64,000 nt of DNA from Trissonchulus latispiculum (GCA_030248195.1 JASAND010023014.1:38299-102298), one strand, 5' to 3'. Shown: positions 33,720 to 44,770, counted from the stretch's first letter. The notes: generated by a model not told the origin, from the sequence alone. Translations and numbers: made by a program.

Positions 33720-34070
33720 CAAGAGTACATAATATAAGAGTGTGCCACTAGGCACACACACTCTATGTTATCAAAGCAAAAACTATGCTCTGCTCGCTAA
33801 CGGCCCCCCCGCAAATCAGACCCATCACTTCAAAGAATTTTGAGCGCTATGTTTGTGTTCTAAAGCTCGAAGCAGGCGCAAAATTCGCGCACGCACTTCT
33901 TGTGTTTTCGAGCTTAAGCACATAAACATAGAGCGAGTGAGCGTATCCCCGTTTCGACTAGGTACTGAGTTGCAGGGGGGGTGGGTGGACCGTTAGCGTG
34001 CAGAGCATAGTTTTTGCTCTGATAACATAGAGCTTGCCGAGTGGCATACTCTTATAATTATGTACTTTTG
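33720..34070. mobile_element. CAAGAG foldback element c, 7-bp TSD ctaatat
   Basis: CAAGAGTACATAATATAAG and CTTATAATTATGTACTTTTG at the ends, with ctaatat on both flanks. Arms pair as in element b; the centre is in the opposite orientation to b. 351 bases. Confidence 0.88.
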
Positions 34071-34079
34071 CTAATATGT

Positions 34080-36270
34080 AATAAAACGGCTTATACCTTA
34101 ACCTAGAAACGTCTAAAATTGCCTAATTATTGCCCTTGGTTTGAAATCGATTCTGTCTGGTGTCAGTGGAAGGTCAATATTGAGTATTCATCTGGTAATT
34201 GTCTTGTCCTAATGCCCAAGTTTCAATTGTCACATAATTATGAATATGGAGTGCCAGAGCTGCCACACCTATTATAACCCTTAATTAATTATTAAGAGGG
34301 TTCATACTCTGAATTTAATTATACACATCATCATGTTCAGCAATAACTGTGAATTAACCAACAACTAAACTCATGTAAGGACACTGAGTTTCTAGCAATA
34401 GGGAGCAGTTGCTAAGGTTTGCTACTTTGGCTTTTCTTGTTTGTTGCCAAGCGTTTGGCTTACAATCGAAAGTAGGTGCCACTGACAAGAGAAGTAAAAG
34501 AAAATTAGAAATTTGAAAGAAAGACCTAAAGTTGTGCACAAAATTGGCACTTAAAAATAATTTTCACGAAATGGGCCAAGTTTGACCGATTGTTTGAGGC
34601 CTATTTCGCCACGATCGAAAGAAGTCGAAAATTGGGCCCGAAATTCCCCCCTTTGGTTGCATTTACGTCTAAACTTAAATGTTAGAAATTTCGACCTAGT
34701 TTCGGACCCCGAAATTTATCAAAAATGTGGTCAGTTTGGGGCAATATTTCGCCATTATCGTTAATCCGCACCCCAACTGACCACTAGGCCCAAAAAGAGC
34801 CTGGATCTTTGCACGTAAAAGATAGAAACTTCTAAAAGCCTTCCTCTAAAACCAAGGAAATTTTCCGTCCCTCTAGCTGTCACTGAGCTGTCAAGAACTT
34901 GTCAGCTCAGTGGCCAGTTCCAAATTACCCTCAGTGTTCGTTTGGGTTTTGGCAAAACATAGTCGCGCAATTTACCAACTCCTGAAGCGGACTGTGGTTT
35001 GCAACACGTGGGGATAGCACACACCAAACTCCCCCTTTAAAAATAATATGTATATGCTTTGGTCTTTTCTGGCCTTCGTGCAAGAAAAGAAATGATTTTA
35101 ACGAACACTCAACTCACAACTTGAGGGGCCTTTGGGTTTGTTATTGTTATTTGTTTGTTTGTTACTGACTAGGATAAAAACAACATTTTTTCGGCCTCCG
35201 GGCCATTTTTTATTATTATGCGGCCAAGAGGCTTAATTTTTTATACGGACCTAGAGGCCACTATTTTTTTATCCCCAAGGAGGCCCTTGTGGCTATGGGG
35301 GTTTTGTAGTTTTCGGGATTTGAGTGGGGACCCCACCCTCTGAGAGTGAGATAGAAGACACCCTTAATTACGGCCTTAATTTTTATTAAGTTAGGATTAA
35401 GAGTTATTTCTCCCCACAGCCGGCAGCTCGGAGTTGTCGGCCATATTCTCAAATGAAGGCGCTAACGATCAAAAATATTGTTTTTCGTAATTGTCTTGTT
35501 TTCAGCTTTAGGTCGGCACCCAAAATTAATAGGTTCAAAAATATGTTAGTTATCCTTTAAAAACAGTTCTATAACCATAATTCGTTTAATTACTAATAAT
35601 CAAGATTTTTTACGGGAAATGGCCGGCTTTCCCCTTATTAATTTTATCATGTTGTAGTATAGTGTTTTGTTTAGTAATAATTGCTTAGCAATTATTGCTC
35701 AGGCTTTCAAGTTCTTTTTACTAAAATTATCCAAGTTCATGTTTAATTCATTTAAGTCCAAGTCTTAAACTCAAAGCTTCAAAATTTCCAAACTTATGAG
35801 GTTAAACTCCAAACTTGCAATCTTTTACAAGTTGTTTTAAAAGTGGGTTTTGAGCAAAAATGTGCATACACTGGTCTAGTTAAGAATTTACGATTAATTT
35901 TAGTTAGGATATAGTTAGGATTAGCAACCGATTTAGAACTAGGCAGGTAATATTAGTTAGATTCACCATTTGTGTATGTATGTGAATGCGTGTATTAGTA
36001 TTAGTATTTATTGCCAGTCAACAGATTAACAAACATGAAAAGTTAATCATAATAGAACTAGTTAGATATTCAAAAACAACACACATTTATAGATCGAGTA
36101 CATTCTTACATATTAGTGACTGACGATGGTCGAGTTGGGCCGATTATCGACTGCTACTACCCGACCACCAGATTCAAGCATAAATGTTACCTCCGATATA
36201 TTTCTTTTGAAACTGGTTAGAGAAGGACTGAGTATAATTTCAGATCTTAAGCTGTTCCAATATTTAATTA
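34080..36270. other. No gene recognised
   Basis: AT-rich DNA. Four loose GGCC..GAGGC repeats lie at 35190-35295. Open frames (34354-34539, 34582-34764, 35261-35452) have no splice support or protein resemblance. Confidence 0.4.
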
Positions 36271-36277
36271 TTCTTAC

Positions 36278-36322
36278 TATGAATGAATGAATGAATGAAT
36301 GAATGAATGAATGAATGAATGA
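36278..36322. repeat. (TGAA)n microsatellite
   Basis: About ten ATGA units. 36323-37050 shows an ATGGCACTAATC-start frame of 75 codons (36787-37014) without recognisable features, and a small hairpin with ATTCGTCCGC / GCGGACGAAT at 36637-36682. Confidence 0.85.
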
Positions 36323-37061
36323 GTGTATGAATATGTGTGAGATTATTTCTTAGAAATCCGTTTTTATAGTTAAAATTAATACGTAAGGCTCTTTAATTAA
36401 ATGAAAATCTCAGGTATTAGGCAGGATAAATGTGGATTTGTGCAGTAACAGTTTTGTGTTGCTCTAAGGTTCGTGGAGTTACGGGTCCTATGCAGCATTG
36501 GATATCATCCAGAGTCAGGAAATAAGCAGGAAACAGTATGGAACGTAAATATGCAAATGAGGCTGGAAAATTAGGCCTAGAGTCACGGGGACCCCCAAAT
36601 GGGCACTAATTGTCAAATCTTGCTCGGAATGTCCTCTATTCGTCCGCGTAGGCAGCTCTGTGCAAAGAGGGCGGACGAATCGCAATCACAGGGCTCAAAA
36701 CAAGTAAAAGTAAACAAATCCAGTTTCATACTATTTAAATATTGTCATCTCCTGCACCTTTAGGCTGAAATCCATAAAATCCCATAATGGCACTAATCTA
36801 CAGTCGAAGTGCCAATAATTGTGCCAGTTTCCTTGCATTCAACCTGAAATATGCCAGTATTGCCGAAAACCATTCTCATTACGCAGAACTTAAATCCTGT
36901 GAGCTATTAATAGTCAGCTTCTACATTAGATATCTGTTTGTGCTCAACGTTAGTGGAACGACTCAAATATGGCAAGTACATATCACTAAATCGGTTCATA
37001 AGTTTCTAGAATGAACCACTGTTACAGTATTAATCAGTACAAAGTTAATACGTCACTCCTG

Positions 37062-37742
37062 GGGCCGATGTTATAAAAATGGGGTTAAGGCTAACCCGGG
37101 TTTAGCCCATTTTGGGGTTAACCCCGAAATTTTGGGGTTAGGTTAACCCTTGGGGTTAACCCTGTATTATAAAGCATTTTTAGGGTTAGGTTAACTTAAC
37201 CCGGCAATCACCAGAGTTAACCCCATTTTTAACCCCAATCAGCTCAAGGAAGCAGCAGAGTCAGCTGCCAAGGATTTAACCGGGTTATTTTTGAGGTTAA
37301 CCCCATTTCTAACCCCAACCTTCATTTTTCAACCCTGTTTATAAAAAAACTCCAAATAATAAATTTGTAGTAAAAATGAAGTTTAAAAAAGTCCACTACG
37401 ATGAAAAGCAATGTGGAAAATGTGTTTTCATCGTCCAAAGCAAGTTTTCAAAAAATTTTCCATTCGTTTTTTATCGAAAACCTAATCTGGGTTAACTTCT
37501 AACCCTCCTCACTGAGGAGGGTTGAGATTTGCTTGATTTAACTCCGATTTTAACCCGGGTTTGAAACCCAGGTTTTGTTATAATATTGGGTTAAGGGTTA
37601 ACCCTAACCCTAACCCTAGCCCCTCCAGCGAAACCCGGGTTTCGCTAACCCCGTTTTTATACTACTGGGTTAGGGTTGATAACTCGGTTTCTAACCCGGA
37701 TTAGCGTTTTAACCGGGTTAAATCGCTTTATAACATCGGCCC
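37062..37742. mobile_element. PIF/Harbinger-like MITE, 3-bp TSD CTG
   Basis: GGGCCGATGTTATAAA and TTTATAACATCGGCCC are exact inverted ends. Flanking CTG on both sides is a 3-bp CWG duplication, a known preference of PIF/Harbinger elements. The interior is full of GGTTAA/TTAACC words and has no transposase. Confidence 0.75.
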
Positions 37743-37985
37743 CTGGAGGTTTAAAGCGGTAAACAGCACGGGTAAAATGTATTCTGGAGAATAACACGCA
37801 GGAAATTATAATACCAACGATGCAATTCACATCAGTATCCTGACAGAATATTCGGTTTTGAGATATTAGTTGATGATATTCATAATTCTGAGCTCAGTTC
37901 TTCAGCATAAATTTTCCAAAAAGAGAATTTACTATTCTGCCGGTGTCTTAAAATTTTTGGTCTCCCTGAAATATTTGTTCCGCAG

Positions 37986-38256
37986 TCTGTATTGAAATTC
38001 AAAGTAATTGAAAGTAGCAATGTGGCTGGATGCCGTAAAAAATTAAGATGTAAGGGAGATCAAATATTTCACGATATTCAAACTGAGCAGCAGGTCAGGT
38101 ATATGATTCAGTGTTGCTCGGCTAGAATCCCTGTTGTCCCAAGAAATGTCGTGGGAGGAGCTAAGTATACCCGCAAAGTTTTGGGTCAAAGCCACACGTT
38201 GAGACGTGGAATTCGGGACGGAAATAGAAAACTCATTTTTTACAAAATTGCAAAAG
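37986..38256 (+). CDS. Open exon of unit R
   Basis: Acceptor TTTGTTCCGCAG, then 90 codons reading SVLKFKVIESSNVAGCRKKL, KGDQIFHDIQTEQQVRYMIQ, CCSARIPVVPRNVVGGAKYT, RKVLGQSHTLRRGIRDGNRK and LIFYKIAK, ending at donor G|GTCAGT (phase 1). Both junctions are kept in copy 1, although copy 1 is inactivated inside. Basic, two adjacent Cys, no membrane segment. No family recognised and no partner exon found in the window. Confidence 0.5.
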
Positions 38257-38359
38257 GTCAGTCAACCCAAGTCTCCTAAGTCCTATTTAAATTTTCGTAG
38301 TAATGAATCGAACGGTCGAGGTTGGAGACTTAATCAGCTATGTTCTTCCTAGTCCTGAC

Positions 38360-39198
38360 TAGAGATGAGGATTTTGTTTGGCTCGCGGCTCGGCTCGGCG
38401 CGTGAGCCGAGCCGAGCCGGCAACAATTTCTCCCGAGCCGAGCCGAGCCGAGCCGGAGAATTGATACTGCGATCCGAGCGGAGCCGAGCCGACCCCAACC
38501 AAAATTTTAATTCGACCAAATTACCTGTCATATTTCCGAACTTCTTCCAACAAAATAGCTAACAAATTCAGTGAAGCCTCTTTAGTCTAGTTTGGTTTAG
38601 TTCTCAATTTCACAGTCTAATTTTAAATTTTTTTTTACATTTCTTGATTTCCTCCCAAGCGAACTTTTTCTTAATGTTTGGCTGTCCTTGACGTCAGCTT
38701 GTATATTGTGCATTTGTATTATTAGTAAGAGAGACTTTTGACTTATTTCCTTCATAGGTCCTTTTGCTAGGAATTTCTTCAAAGCAAAAGCATTTTTGAA
38801 GGTTTGACATCTGTATTTTTTATAGATTTGCTGATATTAAGTTACATTCTTGTTATAGTGCTGATGATAGTAGTAGTAATAAAACTTGCTAATTGTGCTA
38901 TACCTCAAGTTATTAAGAAAACATCAAAACTTAAATTTGTTACTAGTACCCAAATCTAGACGATGTTTTCAGGAAATTTGACAAAGACAACATGGAAAAT
39001 AGCAAAATTTGATGCAATCGGAAGAATTTAAATTTCAAGTTTGGCGAGCCGAGCCGAGCCGAGCCGACCCACTTTCAAAAACTTCCCGAGTCGAGCCGAG
39101 CCGAGACGGGTATGACCGCGAGCCGAGCCGAGCCGACCTCATTTTCTCGCGAGCCGAGCCGAGTCGAGCCGGAAAAGTCCGGCTCGTTCTCATCTCTA
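38360..39198. mobile_element. hAT-like element with CCGAGCCGAGCC arrays
   Basis: TAGAGATGAGGA and TCTCATCTCTA are the inverted ends. Arrays of GAGCC/CGAGC words lie inside each end (38385-38490 and 39045-39185). Unit R copy 1 lacks the whole segment, which supports insertion. No clear 8-bp duplication. The AT-rich centre has no transposase. Confidence 0.72.
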
Positions 39199-40004
39199 GA
39201 TCGAGTAACCGAAGCTGTCCCTTATATATACGAGCGCTGGGAGATCCAGCCCAGTCCTTGAGTGTCAGCTCAATCTTCATTAGAAAAAAATAAGTGATAA
39301 TTCAGTTATTTTAAACGTAGTTTGCACACACTTTCTTTGACCAAATATTTAAGAGGACGCACATTAGTAGCCAATTCTGGCTCTATGCGATCCAGTGCTT
39401 TGCAATATATATAGTAATTGCTAATTTTACAACAGTCTGTTGATGTTCAGTCATAATATAACTCTTCTATCCATGTATTGAGCTGTCAAATAAAATAAAT
39501 AAAAGAAGGAAAAGAATCTGTTTCCAGGAGTCATTGAAAATCCCCTACAGACGAGCTGTCGCCAGCTGTTCGAGCAGCAGGTAAAGAACTAGGCCTAAAC
39601 TCTTGGATATTCAGCACTTAAAATTCGAAAGAAGTGTCTGTTACATCCGAAAGATCGAGAAAGGTCGAATAAGTAGAGCATTTATTTAGCAAAGACTATA
39701 TACACTCTCTCAAGTTTGAGAAATATCCAATGTTATGATTCTGTGATCTATACGTTGTTCGTGGCATTGTCTCATGTCTAAGGTTAGATGATTGGCCTTT
39801 TTTTAGATGCCAATCATATACCAATTTTATGAGTTGAGGTGAGGTTCCTTCGGCAATAGCTACTTTTCCCGAAACTATCTACAGAAGCAGTTTTTTCCTA
39901 ACAATTTTGTGAAAAGGAGTTCGGAAAATCCACAGGTTCAGACTTCAACTAGCAAAATGTTCCGTTTTTTGTGAGTGCGAAATCAAGTCCTCAGGTGGAG
40001 TCTA

Positions 40005-41327
40005 GTCGATTAGGCAGTAGGCAGATTCTCTGTTGTCAGAGCAAAAACTGTGCTCTATTCGCTAACGGCTGACCACCTCCCCCCGCAAACTAGACCCATC
40101 ACTTCACAAAAATTTGAGCGTTATGTTTCTGTTCTTAAGCCCCTCGCAGGCACAAAATTCACGCATGTATTGCTTGTGTTTTCGAGCTTAAGCACGTAAA
40201 CATAGAGCGGGTAAGCGTTGCCCCGTTTCGAACAGGTAGGATAAACCGTTTATAGTGGACACTCGGGCATAGTTGACAAAACCAAGCTTTTGTACAGATA
40301 TAAACTTTGAGGAATATTTTCTTTTGCAGAAATTACCATCATATGATAGATCATTAGGCTATCCAATAACGTTTCATTTGTGATGCTACGTTGGACACAC
40401 TGAGAATACCAAGCATCCAAACATCACGCAATTTGTGAAAGTTCAAAAATGCTAAGGATTTTGGGAAATATACTAAGCTTCGGAGCTTGAGTTCGTGCCC
40501 ATTTCCGAAAGTGAAGTTGAAAACCTTATGATCATCTGAAAGCAAATTTTGTGCAGATTAATACAAGCTAATGGAAATTAAGATTTCACGGTGCAAAAAA
40601 TTATTCTGAATTTTTTGTATTTTCTGTCAAATTTCCAACAACTCGGCTTAAGTTGGCAATTTCGGCGGATACAGCTGACACCAGTAAAACAAAGAATTCG
40701 ATTTCTTTGAGTCAAAATTTGTTTGCATATTTGAAATCTGCGCATTGAAAAACATACCTGTACAAATTTTCAGCTCCGTTGGTTAAGTTGTGAGGCCTAC
40801 AGGCGTGGGAACGTGACAGGACAAAAAGTTTTAAAACCTCTTACGCAAAACTACTAATTTTATCATTTTAACATATGTTACTAATTTCTTGTTTTTGACT
40901 TTTATTGCAGTCTAAAATACGTGTAAAAGATGCTTGACAACATTAGCCGAGTTGTGTCCACTTAGCCCGGACTATGTGTGCGTGCACATTGTCTGAGCTG
41001 TCGAAAATTTAGTACAGTTACAGTTTTGCGTAGAATTTTTCCACTTCTCAATATAGAACTACATGTGATATGTAGTTAGAAAAAGGAGAAAACGATCTTT
41101 TACTTGAAATAAAATTTATATGGGCTGACCGCTGACAATTTTGAGCAATTTTTCTCGCAATAAATTTTTGTCAAAAAGTGTCAGCTATAGATGAGTTTAT
41201 CCTACAGATTTGCGGGGGTTACTAGGGTCTAATTTACGGTGGGGTCAGACGTTGGCGAACAGGTAATAGCTTTTGCTCTGATAACAGAGGATTCCTAATG
41301 GAACACTTTTATATTATGTTATTCTTG
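40005..41327. mobile_element. CAAGAG foldback element i, split by nested insertion
   Basis: 40005-40236 has family words (AGAGCAAAAACTGTGCTCT, CACTTCACAAAAATTTGAGCG, TTTCGAGCTTAAGCACGTAA) and 41205-41327 completes it (AATTTACGGTGGGGTC, TTATATTATGTTATTCTTG). The outer left terminus is missing or decayed. The halves are separated by a TA-target element. Confidence 0.75.
40239..41202. mobile_element. TA-target MITE nested in foldback element i
   Basis: GGATAAAC at the left and GTTTATCC at the right, with further imperfect inverted matches (ATAG..GACACT, TGACAAAA). Flanked by TA on both sides; removing it restores the family string AGGTACTGATTTGCGGG apart from one substitution. TA duplication suggests Tc1/mariner-type origin. 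964 bases, no transposase frame. Confidence 0.7.
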
Positions 41328-41329
41328 GC

Positions 41330-41930
41330 TTAATCCACATGCAATTTACCTTGAAGACCACTGAAGAAGCCTTGAAGGCACAGTTTTTGCTCTCTCGTGC
41401 ATATCAAAGATTAAACTTGTAAAGAGTGTGTGTTACTCCAGGGATAAGACACTTATTGAACATTTGTAATTCTAACTGCAACTATGCTGTTGGGATCCGA
41501 TCCCGCAATGTTTAGAAATGGTGGTATTATGAATTTGTTAGTAATTACGCTTTGGCGTCGTTACAAAATGACGGCTCATAAAACCTAAAGCTGTTTGAGA
41601 ACGTTTTGTTCAAATTTTAGAATTATTTTAGATTGATTTTAAATCATTAATTCTTCAACGTAAAGTCTGACACAACAAGCACTATGCTCGATTAGTGTAC
41701 ATTTTAGAAAGAGTCAGTATATATCATCTTCCTTTGAAAATATTTTTATACCAGTAAATCTTCAATTAATTTCTGTCTGTCCCTTTATTCGTCAGCTTTG
41801 CTTATTTCGATTAGTTAGAATTCAATTTTTTCCGGCCGAAGCTGACTTTTTTCTAATTCTTAGAAACCAAACAAACTCCTAATATATAAATGCCACACGT
41901 TGCTATTGGGTTATTTCTTGAGATAATCTT
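41330..41930. other. No gene recognised
   Basis: AT-rich stretch without supported features. A short (CAG)n run at 41930-41946 leads into the next MITE. Confidence 0.4.
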
Positions 41931-41946
41931 GCAGCAGCAGCAGCAG

Positions 41947-42371
41947 GGGCCCGTTGCATAAAACTTATTAGTAATAAAATATTAGTGATTAGTTGATTAG
42001 TGTAGCAGTTTTGCTGATAATAACTACAGTTAGGAACAAGCAAGAGAGATATTTTATACGTCGTTTTATAGCTTCTGAAATGCTCTAACAAACTATGCAG
42101 TCAAAATTGGTATGCAATTAATGTCTGGGCTAAGCCAGCAGAATAATCCTAAAAATTCACGATTTTGTTGATATTTTTGATCAAAGTGATTGAGTAGGCA
42201 GACACTTCTAAAATTCTTAGCAAATTTTAGATTAGTGACATCACTTCCTACAAATAATACCGAAGACGACAAAATCTGTTGATTCTATCAATAGTTTTGG
42301 TCATTTTTACTGCTACACTGATCAACTAATCACTAATATTTTATTAGTAATAAGTTTTATGCAACGGGCCC
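41947..42371. mobile_element. PIF/Harbinger-like MITE with long inverted repeats, TSD CAG
   Basis: GGGCCCGTTGCATAAAACTT at the left is exactly inverse to the right end. The arms extend about 65 bases (TTAGTAATAAAATATTAG, GTGATTAGTTGATTAGTG). CAG on both flanks fits a CWG duplication, though the left flank is a CAG run. 425 bases. Confidence 0.78.
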
Positions 42372-42445
42372 CAGGACGACTTCAAAAAGCAAACGTGTTG
42401 TAAATCAGAGTACACACTGGGAAGTCTGTAATAGCAATTTTGGTA

Positions 42446-42985
42446 ATGGATCAATCTAAATGCCACGGTAAAAAATCTCGTGATATGTCTACAAATCTAA
42501 GCAAAACTAGGTCTTTCATTTTGATTTTAAACTATTACTCTGAGGCTTCAAGATATTTTAACTCACGCTTAGACTGTGCACTGGAGAAAAATGTACTTAC
42601 CTGTTCATGTATTTTTCTGCCACAAACACTCAAGTTTAGATTCAGAACATATTCATCAAATGGGATCATATTCCAACTTAGTGGTAATTCAGCGAGAACA
42701 TGCGGAAGACATGACTTTCTTCGATATTGGTCCATATGTACCCTGCATTTTGGAGGCGATCTCAATACGTCACAGCTCACAATCTCATTACTAAATAGCA
42801 TAGACTACCCAGCTACGAAATTTACCGTTCGAAAAACTATCAAGCTGTTAAACATTAACAATAACGTTTTCAGACCGCTGGTGCTGCAGCGTCTGACTAA
42901 CAGCACTATTGTGTTTACAGGAGATTTGGCATACGTCGAACATACGTTCGGGATGTTAATTGAGCCAGGTTTCAATCTCATTTGA
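42446..42985 (+). CDS. Unrecognised ORF, possible laminin-G-like segment
   Basis: ATG 42446 to TGA 42985 encodes 179 residues. FNSRLDCALEKNV is followed by CIFLPQTLKFRFRTYSSNGI then IFQLSG; the FRFRT..SNGIIF pattern is like the strands at the start of a laminin G domain (FxFRTxxxxGxL). The second half (FTVRKTIKLLN, RPLVLQRLTNSTIVFTGDLA) is less typical and frameshifts are possible. A diverged piece of the second half recurs at 43312-43490. There is no signal peptide, so it would be an internal exon or fragment of a secreted or surface protein if the resemblance is real. Confidence 0.4.
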   Translation: MDQSKCHGKKSRDMSTNLSKTRSFILILNYYSEASRYFNSRLDCALEKNVLTCSCIFLPQTLKFRFRTYSSNGIIFQLSGNSARTCGRHDFLRYWSICTLHFGGDLNTSQLTISLLNSIDYPATKFTVRKTIKLLNINNNVFRPLVLQRLTNSTIVFTGDLAYVEHTFGMLIEPGFNLI

Positions 42986-43311
42986 AGAAAACCCAATTTT
43001 CAAGATTAGACGAACCGTTCACAACACTGTTTCTTTAAATCTGTCTTCTCCAGGGGCGCCAGATTATTGGTTTTCTACCAGCTTCCCCCTTTTTGTGATT
43101 AACATTTAGAAAAACCCGTATTGTCATTCAGAAAGTCGGTTTTTACTGAGTGTAAAACTTCAACTTGAATCCAAGTCGACACAGGGAGGGTTCTGTATGC
43201 TGAAATCTGTGTCATAATTAAAAAAGTTTGTTCGTTATAATTTTTAAATAAAAAGAATATCGCAATTGTGGACTGCTTCCACACTATTAGTTAGTAGTTG
43301 ATCGGAGTTCG

Positions 43312-43490
43312 GACAGCCTATCTACGAAATTTACCATTCCAGAAACTATCAAACTGTTTAAATTTAAAACTAATCGCAAACGTAAGTTTAAAGCTTAAAG
43401 TATTAGTATTTCAATGTTAATATTAACGTTGTCAGACCTGACGTCGTCCTGTTGTGTCTTCCTGACAGCACTGTTTTGATCATTGAAGGA
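43312..43490 (+). pseudogene. Diverged duplicate of 42805-42930
   Basis: TCTACGAAATTTACCATTCC and AAACTATCAAACTGTT match the ORF above, with an extra ~80 bases and stops, then GACAGCACTGTTTTGATCA. Broken copy. Confidence 0.55.
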
Positions 43491-43527
43491 GGATCACGCC
43501 TTATCCTTTCGGGTGGTTCCATCGAAG

Positions 43528-43869
43528 CAAGAGTACATAACAACTAAAAGTGTGACAAGCGTCAAGCTCTTAGTTATTAGGATTGTGGACATGATCTGCA
43601 CGATAACGACTGACCCCCCACAAATTAAACCCATCACTTCAAAGAAATTCGCACGCTATGCTTGTGTGCTGAAGCTCGCAACAGACGCACATTGAACCAA
43701 CTGAGTAGTTGTGTTTTCGAGCTTTAGAACCTGGGCATAGCGTGCGAATTTCTTTGAAGTGATGGGTCTAATTTGTGGGGGGGTCAGCCATTATCGTGCA
43801 GATCATGTCCACAAGCCTAATAACTAAGAGCTTGACGCTTGACACACTCTTCGTTATTATGTACTCTTG
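43528..43869. mobile_element. CAAGAG foldback element d, 7-bp TSD atcgaag
   Basis: CAAGAGTACATAACAAC and GTTATTATGTACTCTTG ends, atcgaag on both flanks. The inner arm words differ from b and c (TTGTGGACATGATCTGCACG), yet the opposite arm carries the same changed words. 342 bases. Confidence 0.88.
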
Positions 43870-43876
43870 ATCGAAG

Positions 43877-44085
43877 GTATACCTGCGCATTCCTATCGTG
43901 CGGTAGGTATAATGCACTTAGAATAATTCTCGAGCAATCAAGGAGGTAATAGACGTAACGCAAAATAAGTAAATACACTCTCAAAGAAAAATGTTTAGTA
44001 GTTTAATTATAGCTGCACTTTGAGATTCGATCCTATACCTGTTGCGGTGGTTGTTTTACGATGTTGATAATTTTTAGGCTGTCCT
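43877..44085 (+). repeat. Direct repeat, left copy (about 208 bp)
   Basis: Starts GTATACCTGCGCATTCC and ends TTTAGGCTGTCCT; about 92-95% identical to 44947-45153. The pair encloses the ORF 44216-44770. No TG...CA ends, so not a standard LTR. Confidence 0.8.
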
Positions 44086-44215
44086 ACCTTTAAGCCATTC
44101 AAGTTTCTCTAATTTTTGAAGGATTCAAATTTAATACAACTTGGGGCGTGAGCATCAAGTCAAATTTTAAAGTCACTAAAGATTCGATCCAGAGATTGAA
44201 TAGTTGTACATCAAA

Positions 44216-44770
44216 ATGTCCCGTGATAGGTCTCCCATTTCGAATGCAAGAAAACCTCGTAAAGAAATCAACGCCGAAAACAGGCAAAGAGCCATTGTTA
44301 ACACCTTCAGAACGGAGCTGCAAACTCCGCGTGCTCCTACAAGACTTGAGTGGGCCCTAGAGAACCATATCCAGGAAAATATTGGGGAAGCCTTTCAAGT
44401 CTCTCTAATATCAAATCCTGATAATGGCGAAGTTAAGGAAATCATCAGAGAAGTTGACCTGGGCCAAAAGGAATTAAAATCTGAGGATGAAATGAAGACG
44501 TGCCTTGAAAACGCTTTGGGTGGAGTCCCGGTTGACATAAAAGCCTGTGCATCCTTTTCCCCCACAGAGGCCGCCTTCGTATTGGGAGGCATGGCGGTGT
44601 TTGCAGGGTTGGCAACATATAACATTTACAACAACTCTGCGAGATACCAACAGAAAGCTGCCTGCGAAATGTACAAGGAGGTCTACGGCATGAATGCAGC
44701 CTCCGGGGCCTCCGCTTCGGAGGCCCATCACACAGCCATGGAAATCTATGGTACGCACCATCTATGGTGA
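44216..44770 (+). CDS. Unrecognised ORF with one hydrophobic segment, copy 2
   Basis: ATG 44216 (MSRDRSPISNARKPRKEI) to TGA 44770, 184 residues. Layout as in copy 1: basic N-terminal third, acidic middle, hydrophobic segment TEAAFVLGGMAVFAGLATYN, then YQQKAACEMYKEVYGMNA. Near the end this copy has ten bases (CTATGGTACG) where copy 1 has six, so the frame shifts and it ends THHLW, losing the last ~14 residues of copy 1. The DNA for the longer end still follows. Copy 2 has the better start codon, copy 1 the longer end; neither is clearly the original. No recognisable family. Confidence 0.5.
   Translation: MSRDRSPISNARKPRKEINAENRQRAIVNTFRTELQTPRAPTRLEWALENHIQENIGEAFQVSLISNPDNGEVKEIIREVDLGQKELKSEDEMKTCLENALGGVPVDIKACASFSPTEAAFVLGGMAVFAGLATYNIYNNSARYQQKAACEMYKEVYGMNAASGASASEAHHTAMEIYGTHHLW

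Larger units (their letters stand above)
37885..39730 (+). repeat. Dispersed unit R, copy 2
   Basis: Partner of 2440-3500. It carries the open exon 37986-38256, the hAT-like element 38360-39198, and a further ~215-bp AT-rich insertion at about 39290-39505 that copy 1 lacks. Confidence 0.75.
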
